DNA from: Burkholderiales bacterium
GTDB lineage: Bacteria > Pseudomonadota > Gammaproteobacteria > Burkholderiales > WYBJ01
Direction of reading: 5' to 3'
Length of the DNA stretch: 64,000 nt
NCBI GenBank assembly: GCA_022841915.1
Contig: JALHQN010000010.1
Span: forward strand, 37,426 to 101,425
The notes beneath the pieces were generated by a model. The model was not told where the DNA came from, searched no databases, and saw nothing but the letters and a program-made list of their open reading frames with translations. This document shows, piece by piece, positions 43,058-54,133 of the stretch. Positions within the stretch are counted from its first letter, which is position 1, and each line of letters starts with the position of its first letter. The translations under genes and the position numbers were made by a program.

Positions 43058-43678
43058 ATGAAGCTACATACCACGCTGACCAGCCCGTACGGCCGCATCG
43101 CCCGGATCGTCCGTCTCGAAAGGGGATTGGCGGATCGCATTGCTCTCGAGTCGGTGCAGACTCGGGGCGTTGACAATCCGTACTACGCAGTCAATCCGTC
43201 GGGCCGGGTGCCATCCTTGATCCTCGATGACGGGACCATACTGGAGGACTCGACGCTCGTCTGCTGGTTCATGGATCATCTCGACGGTGATCCTGTCCTG
43301 CACCCGCCGCAAGGCATGGCGGGGCTCGAGCATCGGCGCATCGAGGCGACGGCGCGCAGCATGCTCGACGGGGTCAGCCTGTGGTCGCGTGAGTTTCTTT
43401 ACCGGGAAGCAGAAATCCGATCTGCGACGATCATGGCGCACGAGCAGGCGCGCGCCCTGCGCCTCGCCGATGTTTTCGAGAAGGAAGTGCTGGGCAAGGT
43501 TCTGTCCGGCCCTCTGAACATGGCGCAGATCACCCTCGCCTGCGTCTTCCACGGCCGCATGAACGACCGCCCGCCAGGATTCCGCTGGCAGGACGGCCGC
43601 CCGAATCTTTGCGCCTGGGTCGAGCGCATGGGCGGTTACGCCTCGATCGTGGAGACCTTGCCGCCGCCACGGAACTAG
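43058..43678 (+). CDS. glutathione S-transferase family protein
   Basis: Cytosolic GST of 206 residues. The N-terminal thioredoxin-like domain starts MKLHTTLTSPYGRIARIV, where the serine or tyrosine of SPYG sits at the glutathione-activating position. NPSGRVPSL carries the cis-proline and EDSTLVCWFMD binds the gamma-glutamyl group. The all-alpha C-terminal domain is about 90-206. These proteins conjugate glutathione to electrophiles or act as reductases. It has no functional neighbours; a family-2 promoter-like pair lies upstream. Confidence 0.9.
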   Translation: MKLHTTLTSPYGRIARIVRLERGLADRIALESVQTRGVDNPYYAVNPSGRVPSLILDDGTILEDSTLVCWFMDHLDGDPVLHPPQGMAGLEHRRIEATARSMLDGVSLWSREFLYREAEIRSATIMAHEQARALRLADVFEKEVLGKVLSGPLNMAQITLACVFHGRMNDRPPGFRWQDGRPNLCAWVERMGGYASIVETLPPPRN

Positions 43679-43821
43679 CACCGAGGCGGGCCGGATTGCT
43701 GCGGCCACTTGCTGCCGATTTCCCTGTGACTGGTTTCTGGCGGTCTGGCATAAGGGGGCAATCGGCCAAAAGCTGTTCTTCAGGCAAGTGGTTCGGACCC
43801 GCCTGTGTCACGGAACTAACG

Positions 43822-45468
43822 TCAATGCCACCGCGCCGAGACTGCGGAGATAGCGGCCTCTGCGGCAGCTACGATCTCGGAATCCCAATGCTCGAGCGCT
43901 CGACGCAGCGGCGCAAGCGCCTCACTAGCTGGGCCTCCAATCGCGGCTAACGCTGCGATTGCCTGTCGCTTCGGCCCCCCATCATCTTCGGCCTCAAGTA
44001 TGCTGATCAAATCAGGTACTACACTCACATCCGCTGCGACATGCGCCAGCGCGATGGCTGCCCAAGTACGCAGTGCCTGATTTCCCGTGCGATGTGCAAC
44101 GCGAAGCGCATCAGCAGCAGCGCCGGCGACCGGGCCCATGCGACTCAACGCGACTGCCGCAAACTCCGCGCGTGGCGTAAACGGAGGCGCCAGTTCCGCG
44201 ACGAGCATTGGAATCGCGGCGACCCCCACGGTACCCAGCGCACGCGCTGCGGCTCCCGCGACGATGCCGCTTGAGTGACCAAGAGCACGGCCCAGTGCAT
44301 CGATGGTGGCAGGATCGTCCGACGCAACGGCACCAAGCGCGTCTGCAGCAGCCCACTGCAAGTCGTAGTAGTCGTCGTCACCCAGCGCATCCAAGAGCTT
44401 CGGCACAAGCGAAGCGGCTTCATTTCCGATTTCATGGATCACGTCGCAAACGGCCTCGCCGTTGTCCTCGAACTCCCGTTCAAGCACCGGGACCACGAGC
44501 GCCGCATCGCGGGCAATTCTCCAGATCGCCTTAGCGGCAACGACCGCGTAATACCCTCTTCCAGCGGCAATCTCCAATAGCTGCGAAATAGCCGCCTGGG
44601 CGCATGGTCCAATCTGGCCCAAAAGCTCGATGGCCTCACCGCCGACAAAACGTTCCGTAGTCAAAGAAATGAGCGCCGGCAAGAACGGTTCGATCTCTAT
44701 TCTCGGAGCTAGCTCCTTCAGCCCGCTTACGGCCATATCTTGCACGCGAGGGGATGAATCTCTCAAGGCGCGCTCAATAAGCGGGAGCCAGATATCTGGG
44801 TCCGAAGCCAGCGACCGCATGACGTAAAGGGCACCCCAGCGAGTGTCCGGATCAGGATCTACGCTGGCGGCCACCGCTTGCTGTTGAACAGTCGAGCGCA
44901 AACCATCTTCCGATAACTTCTTGGAGAGGTTGCCCAAGGCGTGCATCGCAGCGGCGCGGTTTCTTGCGTCGGGGGACTTTGCCATCGAAACAAGTGCAAG
45001 CACACTTGTTTCGTCAATCGCGTGCACCAAGCCCAGCGCGAAAGCAGCCTTGTTCCGAACCTCCGTTTCGTCGTCGAGCAGGCATCGACAGAGCGCCGGA
45101 GCAGCCTCGATGGCAGCGTCTCCGAAGTGCGCCAATGCCTTCGCGGCTGAACTGCGGACCTCTGGTGTCGGATCCATCAGCAGCGCGAGCAGCGTCGGCA
45201 TGCTGCGACCGTCCGTATGCGCCAAGGCATATTCACCCACTTCCCGAAGCCTGGCATCACTACCTCTGATGAGATCCACCAGTGGTTCGATCGGCAGGAC
45301 ATCCGCAACGATACCTCTGATGGCCAAAGAGCAAAGCTGATCGGAAGCGGACTTGCGCTGTTCCTCGTCACCCTCGCGAAGCGTGTGAAACAGCGCCTCG
45401 ACGATCTCCCTTCGCTCATGCGGACTGAGCGATCGGATATGTTGTTCATCTTCCCAGCTAAGCGTCAT
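43822..45468 (-). CDS. HEAT-repeat protein
   Basis: 548-residue all-alpha protein made of about twelve HEAT/PBS-lyase-type repeats (for example VRSSAAKALAHFGDAAIEAAP, VRNKAAFALGLVHA, RNRAAAMHALGNL, VQDMAVSGLKELAP). It has no enzymatic signature, membrane helix or signal peptide. Such solenoids act as protein-binding scaffolds. Third-position G/C bias is weaker than in the flanking chromosome (codons such as CTT, TCT, GCA are frequent), which fits acquisition from elsewhere. The ATG at 45,468 is the first of the frame. Nearby genes give no hint of a partner. Confidence 0.85.
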   Translation of the reverse strand: MTLSWEDEQHIRSLSPHERREIVEALFHTLREGDEEQRKSASDQLCSLAIRGIVADVLPIEPLVDLIRGSDARLREVGEYALAHTDGRSMPTLLALLMDPTPEVRSSAAKALAHFGDAAIEAAPALCRCLLDDETEVRNKAAFALGLVHAIDETSVLALVSMAKSPDARNRAAAMHALGNLSKKLSEDGLRSTVQQQAVAASVDPDPDTRWGALYVMRSLASDPDIWLPLIERALRDSSPRVQDMAVSGLKELAPRIEIEPFLPALISLTTERFVGGEAIELLGQIGPCAQAAISQLLEIAAGRGYYAVVAAKAIWRIARDAALVVPVLEREFEDNGEAVCDVIHEIGNEAASLVPKLLDALGDDDYYDLQWAAADALGAVASDDPATIDALGRALGHSSGIVAGAAARALGTVGVAAIPMLVAELAPPFTPRAEFAAVALSRMGPVAGAAADALRVAHRTGNQALRTWAAIALAHVAADVSVVPDLISILEAEDDGGPKRQAIAALAAIGGPASEALAPLRRALEHWDSEIVAAAEAAISAVSARWH

Positions 45469-45576
45469 GCGCTGCCCCCTGGATGACCAGTCGATACTAA
45501 CCTGCGCGTCAAGGATCCCGGGTAGGCTGACGACTGGGTGCCGTCGCCGCTCGGGGGCAGTACCTCGCCTTCGCCG

Positions 45577-45636
45577 GATCGAGAAGCTGACGTTCGAATC
45601 GACTCACCTCCGAGCGGCAGCTATCCGAGCAATTGT
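45577..45636 (+). repeat. family-3 repeat, core only
   Basis: GGATCGAGAAGCTGACGTTC followed by AATCGACTCACC and CGAGCGGCAG match the core of the repeats at 37.4 and 42.5 kb. The outer parts are not conserved. Confidence 0.6.
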
Positions 45637-45690
45637 CGACCGTACGCACGTCGTGGCTGACCGTCCGTTCAGGCGGAATGCCTGACGCTC

Positions 45691-45846
45691 ATGATTTCGG
45701 CATTGCATGTTTTTCCGCTGCAGATCGCCGCTCGTCCGTTCGACGAGGCGACGGTGTTCCGCGTCGCGCACGCCTACGAGCAGGCCACGCCCTGGCAAAC
45801 ACAGAATCCGGACGTCGACACCGCGATCGCGCGGTTTGCACGCTGA
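45691..45846 (+). pseudogene. amidase (GatA/AmiE-signature family), C-terminal remnant
   Basis: A 51-codon frame whose middle, LQIAARPFDEATVFRVAHAYEQATPW, matches the very C-terminal segment of amidase-signature enzymes (usual form LQLVGRPFDE..., helix, ATPW). The rest of the roughly 450-residue enzyme, with the Ser-Ser-Lys triad, is absent, and the preceding DNA is family-3 repeat. Too short to work; clearly a relic. Confidence 0.75.
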
Positions 45847-45904
45847 CCCGCCCCTACCGGGCCGTGCCCACCCGGCGCCCGCATACCGTGCAGACCGATG
45901 GAGG

Positions 45905-46618
45905 CTAACCGTCGCGGTGCGTGCGTACGTCCCAGGTCCCGCTGTGCCGGTTCCAGACAATGCTGTACGAGCCGCCCGCCTCGACATCGTATTCAACGTA
46001 GCCGCGGTTGGCCGTGCCGACGCGGATCTTTCCGCTGCCGACCCCGGGGCTCAGCCTGTAGGGCGTCGTCTGGTGCGGATAGCTCATCTGGTTCTTCCAG
46101 GTGCCGCGAGCAGGGTCGAAAGTCTGGAATTCGATGCGCTCGTTGCTGCGATTGTGCAGCGTCCACGAGGCAGACGGTTGTGGGTGCTGGGGCGAGCCGT
46201 ACCCCACTGCCTGCTGCATGCCGCCCCGATGCGATGACGGCGGCGTGTTGAGCGTCACGCCGGGCTGCGCCATGGGGCCCCGGCTGGAGAGATCCCAGAC
46301 GCCCTTGCGGTCGCTCCAGACGACGGCGTACTTCTGGCCGGCCCGCACTTCGTACAGCACGTACCCGCGGCCCTCGGTGCCGATGCGGATTCTGCCCTCG
46401 GTCGCGCCCGAGGCCGACATGAGGTTCCTGCGCTCGTTGGGCTGCAGCTGCTGCGATCTCCAGGTGCCCCGCGCAGGGTCCATCGTGGCAAACGCGACAG
46501 GCTGGTCGCTGGCGTTGTGGATCTCGTACATCGGCTGCTGGGCCAGCGCCGGCAGACTCGCGGTGATGAGGGCCCAGGCGGCGAGCGCCGGGCGGCAAGC
46601 GGCAATCCAGTCGAACAT
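45905..46618 (-). CDS. secreted protein with a duplicated domain, unrecognised
   Basis: 237 residues with a signal peptide (cleavage near LPALAQQ, about residue 27). The mature part is two copies of one domain of about 85 residues, at about 30-115 and 150-237: each has a strand with HN-x-S followed by a DPARGTW motif, then [14 protein letters not shown] or [14 protein letters not shown], then a Y-x-VVW or Y-x-IVW strand and a final WD. The copies are linked by a glutamine/proline-rich stretch. Probably a periplasmic all-beta protein. I know no named family. AGAGGAAAG lies before the ATG at 46,618. The neighbouring DNA upstream is a sthA relic. Confidence 0.75.
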   Translation of the reverse strand: MFDWIAACRPALAAWALITASLPALAQQPMYEIHNASDQPVAFATMDPARGTWRSQQLQPNERRNLMSASGATEGRIRIGTEGRGYVLYEVRAGQKYAVVWSDRKGVWDLSSRGPMAQPGVTLNTPPSSHRGGMQQAVGYGSPQHPQPSASWTLHNRSNERIEFQTFDPARGTWKNQMSYPHQTTPYRLSPGVGSGKIRVGTANRGYVEYDVEAGGSYSIVWNRHSGTWDVRTHRDG

Positions 46619-46814
46619 GAGCTTTCCTCTGCGTTGTTGGGTCCGGCGCGCACCGGAAGCGACGCGCATCGATCGGGCAACGGCAGGGTCCACGGGATCT
46701 TGAGTTCGGGCGTCGCAACCGTCGGCCGCAGCCTGCGCCGCCCGGGATCCTTCCAGCGCCCGGGCCATGCGCGCGGGCGTCGGCAGCGAAAGCACCGATC
46801 TCGGTGTATCGATC

Positions 46815-47100
46815 GCTCGCTGTGCCCGATCAGTACCCCGCGCTCGCCAAGGGAGTAGGCGAGCGCATCGATGATCTCGTCGTCGAGGAACGAAAGGCGC
46901 TTGTCGCGCGTGTTGATCAGATTCGCCTTGATCCGTAGGCCGCGAAAGATCGAGGCGTACTTGCAGCCGATCATCCCGGCGCCGCCCGACGCACCCGTCA
47001 TGGTGAGCATGTCGCGCAGCCCGCCAGGTCGATACATCGGCCGACGCCGACGCGGTGATCGCAATACGCGTCGGGTCGTTGCAGTCGAGCGACGCCAATT
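46815..47100 (-). pseudogene. soluble pyridine nucleotide transhydrogenase (SthA), internal remnant
   Basis: On the minus strand, from about 47,037 to 46,815, the frame [16 protein letters not shown], then [24 protein letters not shown] and GVLIGHSE matches the NAD-binding domain of SthA (usual GAGVIGCEYASIF). The preceding R-P-x-YRP piece belongs to the FAD-side strand, and the part before it continues in another frame (RIAITASAS), so at least one frameshift is present. N-terminal FAD motif and C-terminal dimer domain are missing. The fragment is followed by the intact secreted-protein gene. Confidence 0.75.
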
Positions 47101-47186
47101 ACATCGTGTCAGAAAGCAAGCCGGGCAGGTCGACGCGCTGCTCGCAAGCGGGAATGCTGCAACGCTGGGTCAGACGCGATTGTTTT

Positions 47187-49001
47187 CTACGCGTGAGCCT
47201 GCGCCACGGCACGCGTGGCCCCGGTGTCGGATGCGCGTGACGGGTTTGCAGCGACGTGCGGTCCGCGGCGCTCGCTGCCGCCTGAATGCCGGGTGCTCCT
47301 CGTTACCGTGTAGCGCGACGCGAGGGCCATCAGCGCCTGGGTCCTCTCCTGCATGGACTGGGCGGTGGCTGCAGCCTGTTCGACCAGCGCGGCGTTCTGC
47401 TGCGTCACTTCGTCCATCTGGACTATCATCAGGTTTACCTGCTCGATCCCGGACCTCTGCTCCTGGCTCGCCGCGGCGATGTTGGCCATGATGCCGGTCA
47501 CGCGCTTGACCGAGGACACGATCTCTTCCATGGTGCGGCCGGCCTGTTCGACCAACCTGGAGCCTGCTTCGACACGGTTGACCGAGTCCTCGATCAACTG
47601 CTTGATCTCCTTTGCGGCATTCGCCGAGCGCTGCGCCAGATTGCGCACTTCGCTCGCCACGACGGCGAAGCCGCGGCCCTGTTCCCCGGCGCGCGCGGCC
47701 TCCACTGCCGCATTGAGCGCAAGGATGTTGGTCTGGAACGCGATGCCGTCGATGGTGGAGATGATGTCCGCGATCTTTCTGCTCGCCTCGCTGATGCCGC
47801 TCATCGTGGTGACGACCTCGCCGGCCACCTGACCGCCCTTGACCGCGATGTCCGAGGCGCCCAGCGCAAGCTGATTCGCCTGGCGCGCGTTCTCGGCGTT
47901 CTGCTTCACCGTGCCGGTCAGTTGCTCCATCGTGGAAGCGGTCTCTTCCAGCGAACTGGCCTGCTTCTCGGTGCGGTCCGACAGATCGGCATGGCCGTTG
48001 GCGATTTCCGTCGCCGCCGTACCCACTGCGTGGGCCGATTCCTTGATGCTGCCTACCATGTCTGCCATGGACTCGACGATCGAGTTGACGCCGGCGCACA
48101 GCATCTCGAGTTCATCCGTCTTGCCCGTCATCGGCACGCGCTGCGTAAGGTCGCCCACTTGGGCGGCGTTCGCGACGGCCCGGGTCTGCTCAACGGCTTC
48201 CCGCATCGCAGCCGCGGCCCGCACCTGCTCGGTGACGTCCGTGGCGTACTTGACGACCTTGAACGGCTTGCCGTTCATGTCGAGGATGGGGTTGTAGGTC
48301 GCCTGGATCCAGATCTCCCGGCCGCCCTTGGCCAGGCGCTTGTACTGGCCGGCATGGAATTCGCCGCGGCCGAGCTTCTCCCAAAACGCCCGGTACTCCG
48401 CGCTCGCCGCGAACCCGGGTTCGGCGAACATACGGTGATGCCTGCCCTGGATCTCGCTTAGCGCGTATCCCATGGCCTTGCAGAAGTTGTCGTTGGCAGT
48501 GAGGATGGTGCCGTCCAGGCAGAACTCGATCACCGCCTGCGCTTTGCCGATGGCGTCGAGCTGGCCCTCGTAGTTCGCCGTCTTGAGTCTTTCCGCGGTG
48601 ATGTCGGTGGCGAACTTGACGACCTTGTACGCCTTGCCGCTCGCATCGAAGATGGGGTTGTAGGTCGCCTGGATCCAGATCTCTCGGCCGCCCTTGGCCA
48701 GGCGCTTGTACTGCCCGGCGTGGTACTCGCCGCGGCCGAGCTTCTCCCAGAACGCCCGGTATTCCGTGCTCGCCGCGTACGCGGGCTCGGCGAACATCCG
48801 GTGGTGCCTGCCCTGGATATCGTCGAGCGCGTAGCCCATCGCCTCGCAGAAATTCTCGTTGGCGTGAAGGATCGTGCCGTCGAGCGAAAACTCGATGATG
48901 GCTTGAGCCCTGTCGATGGCGGCGAATTGTGCTCGGAGATCGGCGAGGAGGCTGCCGTCGTCCTTCTTGCGGGTTCCGGGTGTCATGGCGGACCAGAACA
49001 T
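47187..49001 (-). CDS. soluble methyl-accepting chemotaxis protein with two tandem PAS domains
   Basis: 604 residues, no membrane helix. Two PAS domains (about 25-145 and 148-267) are almost identical over their [23 protein letters not shown] and [15 protein letters not shown] sections. A short HAMP-like linker follows (about 280-330, with [16 protein letters not shown]). The signalling domain has the conserved hairpin tip [38 protein letters not shown]. No C-terminal CheR/CheB pentapeptide is present. This is a cytoplasmic sensor, probably of redox or energy state (aerotaxis-like), which signals to CheA/CheW. The ATG at 49,001 has AGAGGGA just upstream; an upstream open extension is not supported. 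No other chemotaxis genes are in the window. Confidence 0.92.
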   Translation of the reverse strand: MFWSAMTPGTRKKDDGSLLADLRAQFAAIDRAQAIIEFSLDGTILHANENFCEAMGYALDDIQGRHHRMFAEPAYAASTEYRAFWEKLGRGEYHAGQYKRLAKGGREIWIQATYNPIFDASGKAYKVVKFATDITAERLKTANYEGQLDAIGKAQAVIEFCLDGTILTANDNFCKAMGYALSEIQGRHHRMFAEPGFAASAEYRAFWEKLGRGEFHAGQYKRLAKGGREIWIQATYNPILDMNGKPFKVVKYATDVTEQVRAAAAMREAVEQTRAVANAAQVGDLTQRVPMTGKTDELEMLCAGVNSIVESMADMVGSIKESAHAVGTAATEIANGHADLSDRTEKQASSLEETASTMEQLTGTVKQNAENARQANQLALGASDIAVKGGQVAGEVVTTMSGISEASRKIADIISTIDGIAFQTNILALNAAVEAARAGEQGRGFAVVASEVRNLAQRSANAAKEIKQLIEDSVNRVEAGSRLVEQAGRTMEEIVSSVKRVTGIMANIAAASQEQRSGIEQVNLMIVQMDEVTQQNAALVEQAAATAQSMQERTQALMALASRYTVTRSTRHSGGSERRGPHVAANPSRASDTGATRAVAQAHA

Positions 49002-49423
49002 AGATGTCCCTCTTGGGCGGCTGGATCGGATGGATGCACGGTGGCTGCGATGTGTCGCCGTCGCTCGTTCCGTGCCTAGGCTCGTCATTCGTTCGTCCCG
49101 TGCTCGCCGACATTCGCGTGCAGGTCCCGATGCCGGCCAGGACGCTGTCGTGTCGCGCACTGAGTTAGGGCGCTTATCGACCGCGCCACGCACATGTTTA
49201 GGGTGGTACGTGCGATGAGGTCAGGGCCGGGCTCGGACCGAGGGCGGGCCCGTAAGGCGCCTTGCGGTCGGCATCGCCTGCGCCGCCCGGCCATGATGAT
49301 CCGGTGATCTTGGTTGTACGTCTAGATCGGCTGCGCTGCGCGCGCAGGTCAGGCGCTCGGCGGAACCTGGCCTGCCCGCGTCTTCCGACAAGCGCTTGGG
49401 GCCGAATGGGGCGGGGCGCGTTG
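49002..49423. other. intergenic spacer between chemotaxis gene and groEL terminator
   Basis: About 420 bp. It should contain the promoter of the chemotaxis gene, but I see no convincing pair of promoter hexamers. Open frames here are short and unrecognised. Confidence 0.45.
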
Positions 49424-49455
49424 GCAAAAAGAAAACCCCGCTCGCGCGGGGTTTC
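49424..49455 (-). terminator. rho-independent terminator of groESL
   Basis: CCCCGC and GCGGGG (49,436-49,441 and 49,446-49,451) form a 6-bp G/C stem around TCGC. On the minus strand it is followed by TTTTCTTTTTG. It lies 80 bp after the groEL stop codon. Confidence 0.85.
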
Positions 49456-49529
49456 TCTCCTGCAGCCGATCCGACACCGCCGCAGCGGCATCGTCTACCG
49501 CACGCTGGCGCGTTCGGTCAGGGCGCGGA

Positions 49530-51290
<1,761 letters not shown>

Positions 51291-51584
51291 CTACTTGCCC
51301 TCGATCACACCCATGATGTCTTCTTCGCGCATGACAAGCAGTTCCTCGCCCTGCACCTTCACTGTCTGACCGGCGTACTTGCCGAATAGAACCCGGTCGC
51401 CGACCTTCACGTCGAGCGGGGTGACCTTGCCGTCTTCCATGACCTTGCCGGTGCCGATGGCCAGGACTTCGCCCTGGTCCGGCTTCTCGGCGGCCGAGTC
51501 GGGAATGACGATGCCCGAGGCGGTTTTGCGTTCTTCGTCCATGCGTTTGACGATCAGGCGATCGTGCAGGGGGCGGATTTTCAT
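51291..51584 (-). CDS. groES: co-chaperonin GroES
   Basis: 10-kDa co-chaperonin, 97 residues, which caps the GroEL ring. [14 protein letters not shown] at the N-terminus, the mobile loop [22 protein letters not shown] and the C-terminal EEDIMGVIE segment are typical. The ATG at 51,584 follows a GAGGAG with a rather long spacer. The frame is open upstream, but that part overlaps the CIRCE operator and is not coding. Confidence 0.98.
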   Translation of the reverse strand: MKIRPLHDRLIVKRMDEERKTASGIVIPDSAAEKPDQGEVLAIGTGKVMEDGKVTPLDVKVGDRVLFGKYAGQTVKVQGEELLVMREEDIMGVIEGK

Positions 51585-51616
51585 GCGGCGTGCTCCTCGG
51601 TGGGCGGGCGCGAATA

Positions 51617-51643
51617 CTGGCACTCGTCGCCCATGAGTGCCAA
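51617..51643 (-). promoter_or_regulatory. CIRCE element (HrcA operator)
   Basis: TGGCACTC (51,618-51,625), nine nucleotides, GAGTGCCA (51,635-51,642): a perfect inverted repeat that matches the CIRCE consensus TTAGCACTC-N9-GAGTGCTAA except in the outer bases. It lies 33 bp before groES. HrcA repression of groESL is well known for this operator; the hrcA gene is not in this window. Confidence 0.92.
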
Positions 51644-52565
51644 TGGTACGCGAAAGGCCACGAATAATCAGATATTTATTATCGTGCAGCGCTTGCATGG
51701 GCTCGCCTCGGGCAGGAAATCGGGCGCGGAGAATCGCGCCGCGTCGCTCGCTACAGTCGGGCGGTCAGCACCGGGGCAGGGCGGGTGTTCTCCGCTCGAT
51801 AGGTCCGAGGTACGGGCTGTGCCAAGAACATTGCCTCCCCATCATGTCACCCGCCGACGCGAAGATGCTCCCGCGCCGACCCAGTGGACGACGCGCGAAC
51901 GGTCGGGTGGCTCAGGCGCTGGCACGCATGCGTCCGCATTCGCGTATCCCAGGAGATCTGCTTTTCCGTCGTGCGAGGGCACGACGGTCTCGGTCATCGC
52001 CCAGATGCAGGGAGCATAGACCGCTGCCCATATCCGGCAGTCACACGAGCGTCTCGTCCGACGACTCCGAAAACGACCACCGCGCCGGGCAGGGCGGATC
52101 ATGCAAGCGAGATCGACCGCCCGGCGCATGCTCCGAGCATCGCGATGTCGCCGCCTGCCGCCAAGGCACGGATGCCCAGGCCGGAATTCATGATGCGCCA
52201 TCGACGACTTGTGCACTCGCCGGTCGACAGCGAATCCCTTCTCGCGACCTCCCCGACACGACGTCGATCGGGCGCAAGCCGCATCGACTCTCGCGATGTT
52301 GACCGCTGCACCGGGCGCACGCTACAGTCGCGGCCGGTGAAATATGGCTTGACTGGCATGGGTACCGGTGCGCCTCGCGTGTGATTTCCGGGCGTACCTG
52401 ACTGCCCACGATGGCGGCGCCAGGTCACGTGAGCGAAACCTCGTGGCGATCGAGGTCCCGCATCGAACGCCGCAAAATCATGCGGACCATCCAGCGAGTT
52501 CCATCGAGGCGGGGTGGAAGGCTTCTTGAAGACCAGCTAACCCGGAAGGGAGTGTAAGCGCAACG
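51644..52565. other. intergenic spacer between groES and an alpha/beta hydrolase gene
   Basis: About 920 bp. The first 60 bp are AT-rich and must hold the groESL promoter, but I cannot place the hexamers. Open frames on both strands (for example 51,637-52,302 plus and 51,842-52,216 minus) are unrecognised, overlap and have no ribosome-binding site. A promoter-like pair toward the hydrolase gene lies at 52,299-52,328. Confidence 0.5.
52299..52328 (+). promoter_or_regulatory. sigma70-like promoter
   Basis: TTGACC (52,299-52,304), 18 nt, TACAGT (52,323-52,328). The same hexamers occur in the family-2 repeats, but here the flanks differ, the spacer is one longer, and the rest of the repeat is absent. 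It is 237 bp before the hydrolase start. Confidence 0.4.
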
Positions 52566-53435
52566 ATGTCGACCCAGTCCAATAGCACCGCGGCCCTCGA
52601 GCCCGCACCTTATGCCGATCGCTACGTCGAAGTCGGGGGGCTGAAGATCCACGTGCAGGACTACGGCACGGCCGGCAAGCCGCAGATGCTGTGCGTGCAC
52701 GGGAGCGCGGCGCACGCGCACTGGTTCGATTTCGTCGCGTCCGGATTGATCGACGAGTATCACGTGCTGGCACCGGATCTGCGCGGCCATGGCGACAGCG
52801 AATGGGATCGTTCGCAGAGTCCCGATTACAACTACGATCGTTACGCCGCCGACTTGCACGAAATCGCCGAGAAGCTCGACTTGCGCGACTTCGTCCTGGT
52901 CGGCCATTCGATGGGCGGGTTGGTGTCGACCGTGTACGCGGCAACCTATCCCGGCCGCGCGCGAGCGTTCATCGTGGTCGATTCCTCGCTCAACATGCCC
53001 GAGGAGCGCATCGCCAGCATGAACGCAGTGGGCAGCCGCGAAGGCAGCAGCTACGCCAGTGCGGAGGAATTCCTGGCGAACTACAAGATTCGTCCCTCGG
53101 GCAGCAGCGCGACGCCCGACATGGTGCGCCATCTGGGCAAGCACAGCGGCCGACAGTTCGAGGATGGGCGCTGGCGCAACAAAGTCGACCGCGATGTGTA
53201 TGCGCGTCGCGTCGGGAGAAACCTCATTCCGTATTGGGCGCATATCAAGGTTCCCGCGTTGTTGCTGCGGGGCGATCGCAGCAACCGTATTTCGCCGGAG
53301 ATCGTCGAGCAGGTGAGGGCTCATGCGCCCCAAGTGCAAGTGGCGGAGGTGGCCGGCTGCGATCACCACGTCACGCTCGACAACCCGCGAGGCTTCGTGG
53401 AAGCGTGCAAACGGTGGCTTGGCTCTTTGGGGTAA
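52566..53435 (+). CDS. alpha/beta-fold hydrolase
   Basis: Alpha/beta hydrolase of 289 residues, without a signal peptide. The nucleophile is S115 in GHSMGG, the oxyanion-hole HG is in LCVHGSAAHAHW, the acid lies in the LRGDRSN region and the catalytic histidine is in AGCDHHVTLDNP. The family covers esterases, C-C hydrolases, haloperoxidases and lactonases, so the substrate cannot be named. A GGAAGGGAG run lies about 15 nt before the ATG. It stands alone with no operon partner, and downstream the response-regulator gene is convergent. Confidence 0.88.
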   Translation: MSTQSNSTAALEPAPYADRYVEVGGLKIHVQDYGTAGKPQMLCVHGSAAHAHWFDFVASGLIDEYHVLAPDLRGHGDSEWDRSQSPDYNYDRYAADLHEIAEKLDLRDFVLVGHSMGGLVSTVYAATYPGRARAFIVVDSSLNMPEERIASMNAVGSREGSSYASAEEFLANYKIRPSGSSATPDMVRHLGKHSGRQFEDGRWRNKVDRDVYARRVGRNLIPYWAHIKVPALLLRGDRSNRISPEIVEQVRAHAPQVQVAEVAGCDHHVTLDNPRGFVEACKRWLGSLG

Positions 53436-53668
53436 TTGCTGCCTGCATCCCGAAGTTCAAGCAGCGCTGGGAGGTTTCGCCACAGCGTCTTGTCGCTCGT
53501 CTGCTGCGAGAGGGGCTTGCGTCTGATCTGACTCACCTCCCGGCGACGACAGTCGGTCAGCCCTGTGGTCGGTGGCGTAATCGAGCAACTTCAGGGGCAG
53601 GCTGCACTGCCGCGAAACCGTCGGTCAGCCAACTCGATGCGACATTGCGGGAGCGCTGTCGGCCGAGA

Positions 53669-54133
53669 CTAGCCCCCGCCACGCCAATGGGCCGGCGGCG
53701 CGGCATCGGGAACGACCTGGCGCAGGCGCTTGTAGAGTTGCCGCGTCTCGAGCAGGTTCCAGATTCGCAGCATCGCTTCGACGGTATCGAACGGCTTGGT
53801 CAGGAAATCCTTGGCGCCCAGCGACAAGGCGCGGCGTTTGGCATCGCGCGTGGCGTCGGCCGTGAGCACGAGCACGGGCCGGAAGTCGTCCGTCCCCCGG
53901 CAGCGCGCGAGGCGCTCGAGCACCGCGAAGCCGTCGAGTTCGGGCATCAGCAGGTCGAGCAGCACGAGATCCGGATCGAAGGCCGTGTAGAGATCGATCA
54001 CCTGGGCAGAGTCCGTCGTGCTGAGCACGTTGCCGAATCCCTCCCTGCCCAGCAGGTCTTCGAGCAGCCGTAGGTTGCCCGGCTGATCGTCGACGATCAG
54101 GATTCGCGACGCGAGTATGTCGTTGTCGTTCAT
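53669..54133 (-). CDS. single-domain response regulator
   Basis: CheY-like receiver of 154 residues with a short proline-rich tail and no output domain. Phospho-acceptor D60 is in VLLDLLMPELDG, the acidic pair lies in LIVDDQPG, the threonine in VLTADAT and the lysine in FLTKPFD. The pattern is that of the receivers that often partner hybrid kinases or precede c-di-GMP enzymes. Its start overlaps the stop of the hybrid kinase by 4 nt (ATGA), so it is probably phosphorylated by that protein. Third gene of a three-gene operon. Confidence 0.92.
   Translation of the reverse strand: MNDNDILASRILIVDDQPGNLRLLEDLLGREGFGNVLSTTDSAQVIDLYTAFDPDLVLLDLLMPELDGFAVLERLARCRGTDDFRPVLVLTADATRDAKRRALSLGAKDFLTKPFDTVEAMLRIWNLLETRQLYKRLRQVVPDAAPPAHWRGGG

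Noticed and set aside
51637..52428. Several 70-220-codon frames on both strands upstream of groES and the hydrolase gene.
   Set aside because: They overlap one another and the CIRCE region, lack ribosome-binding sites and have no family resemblance.
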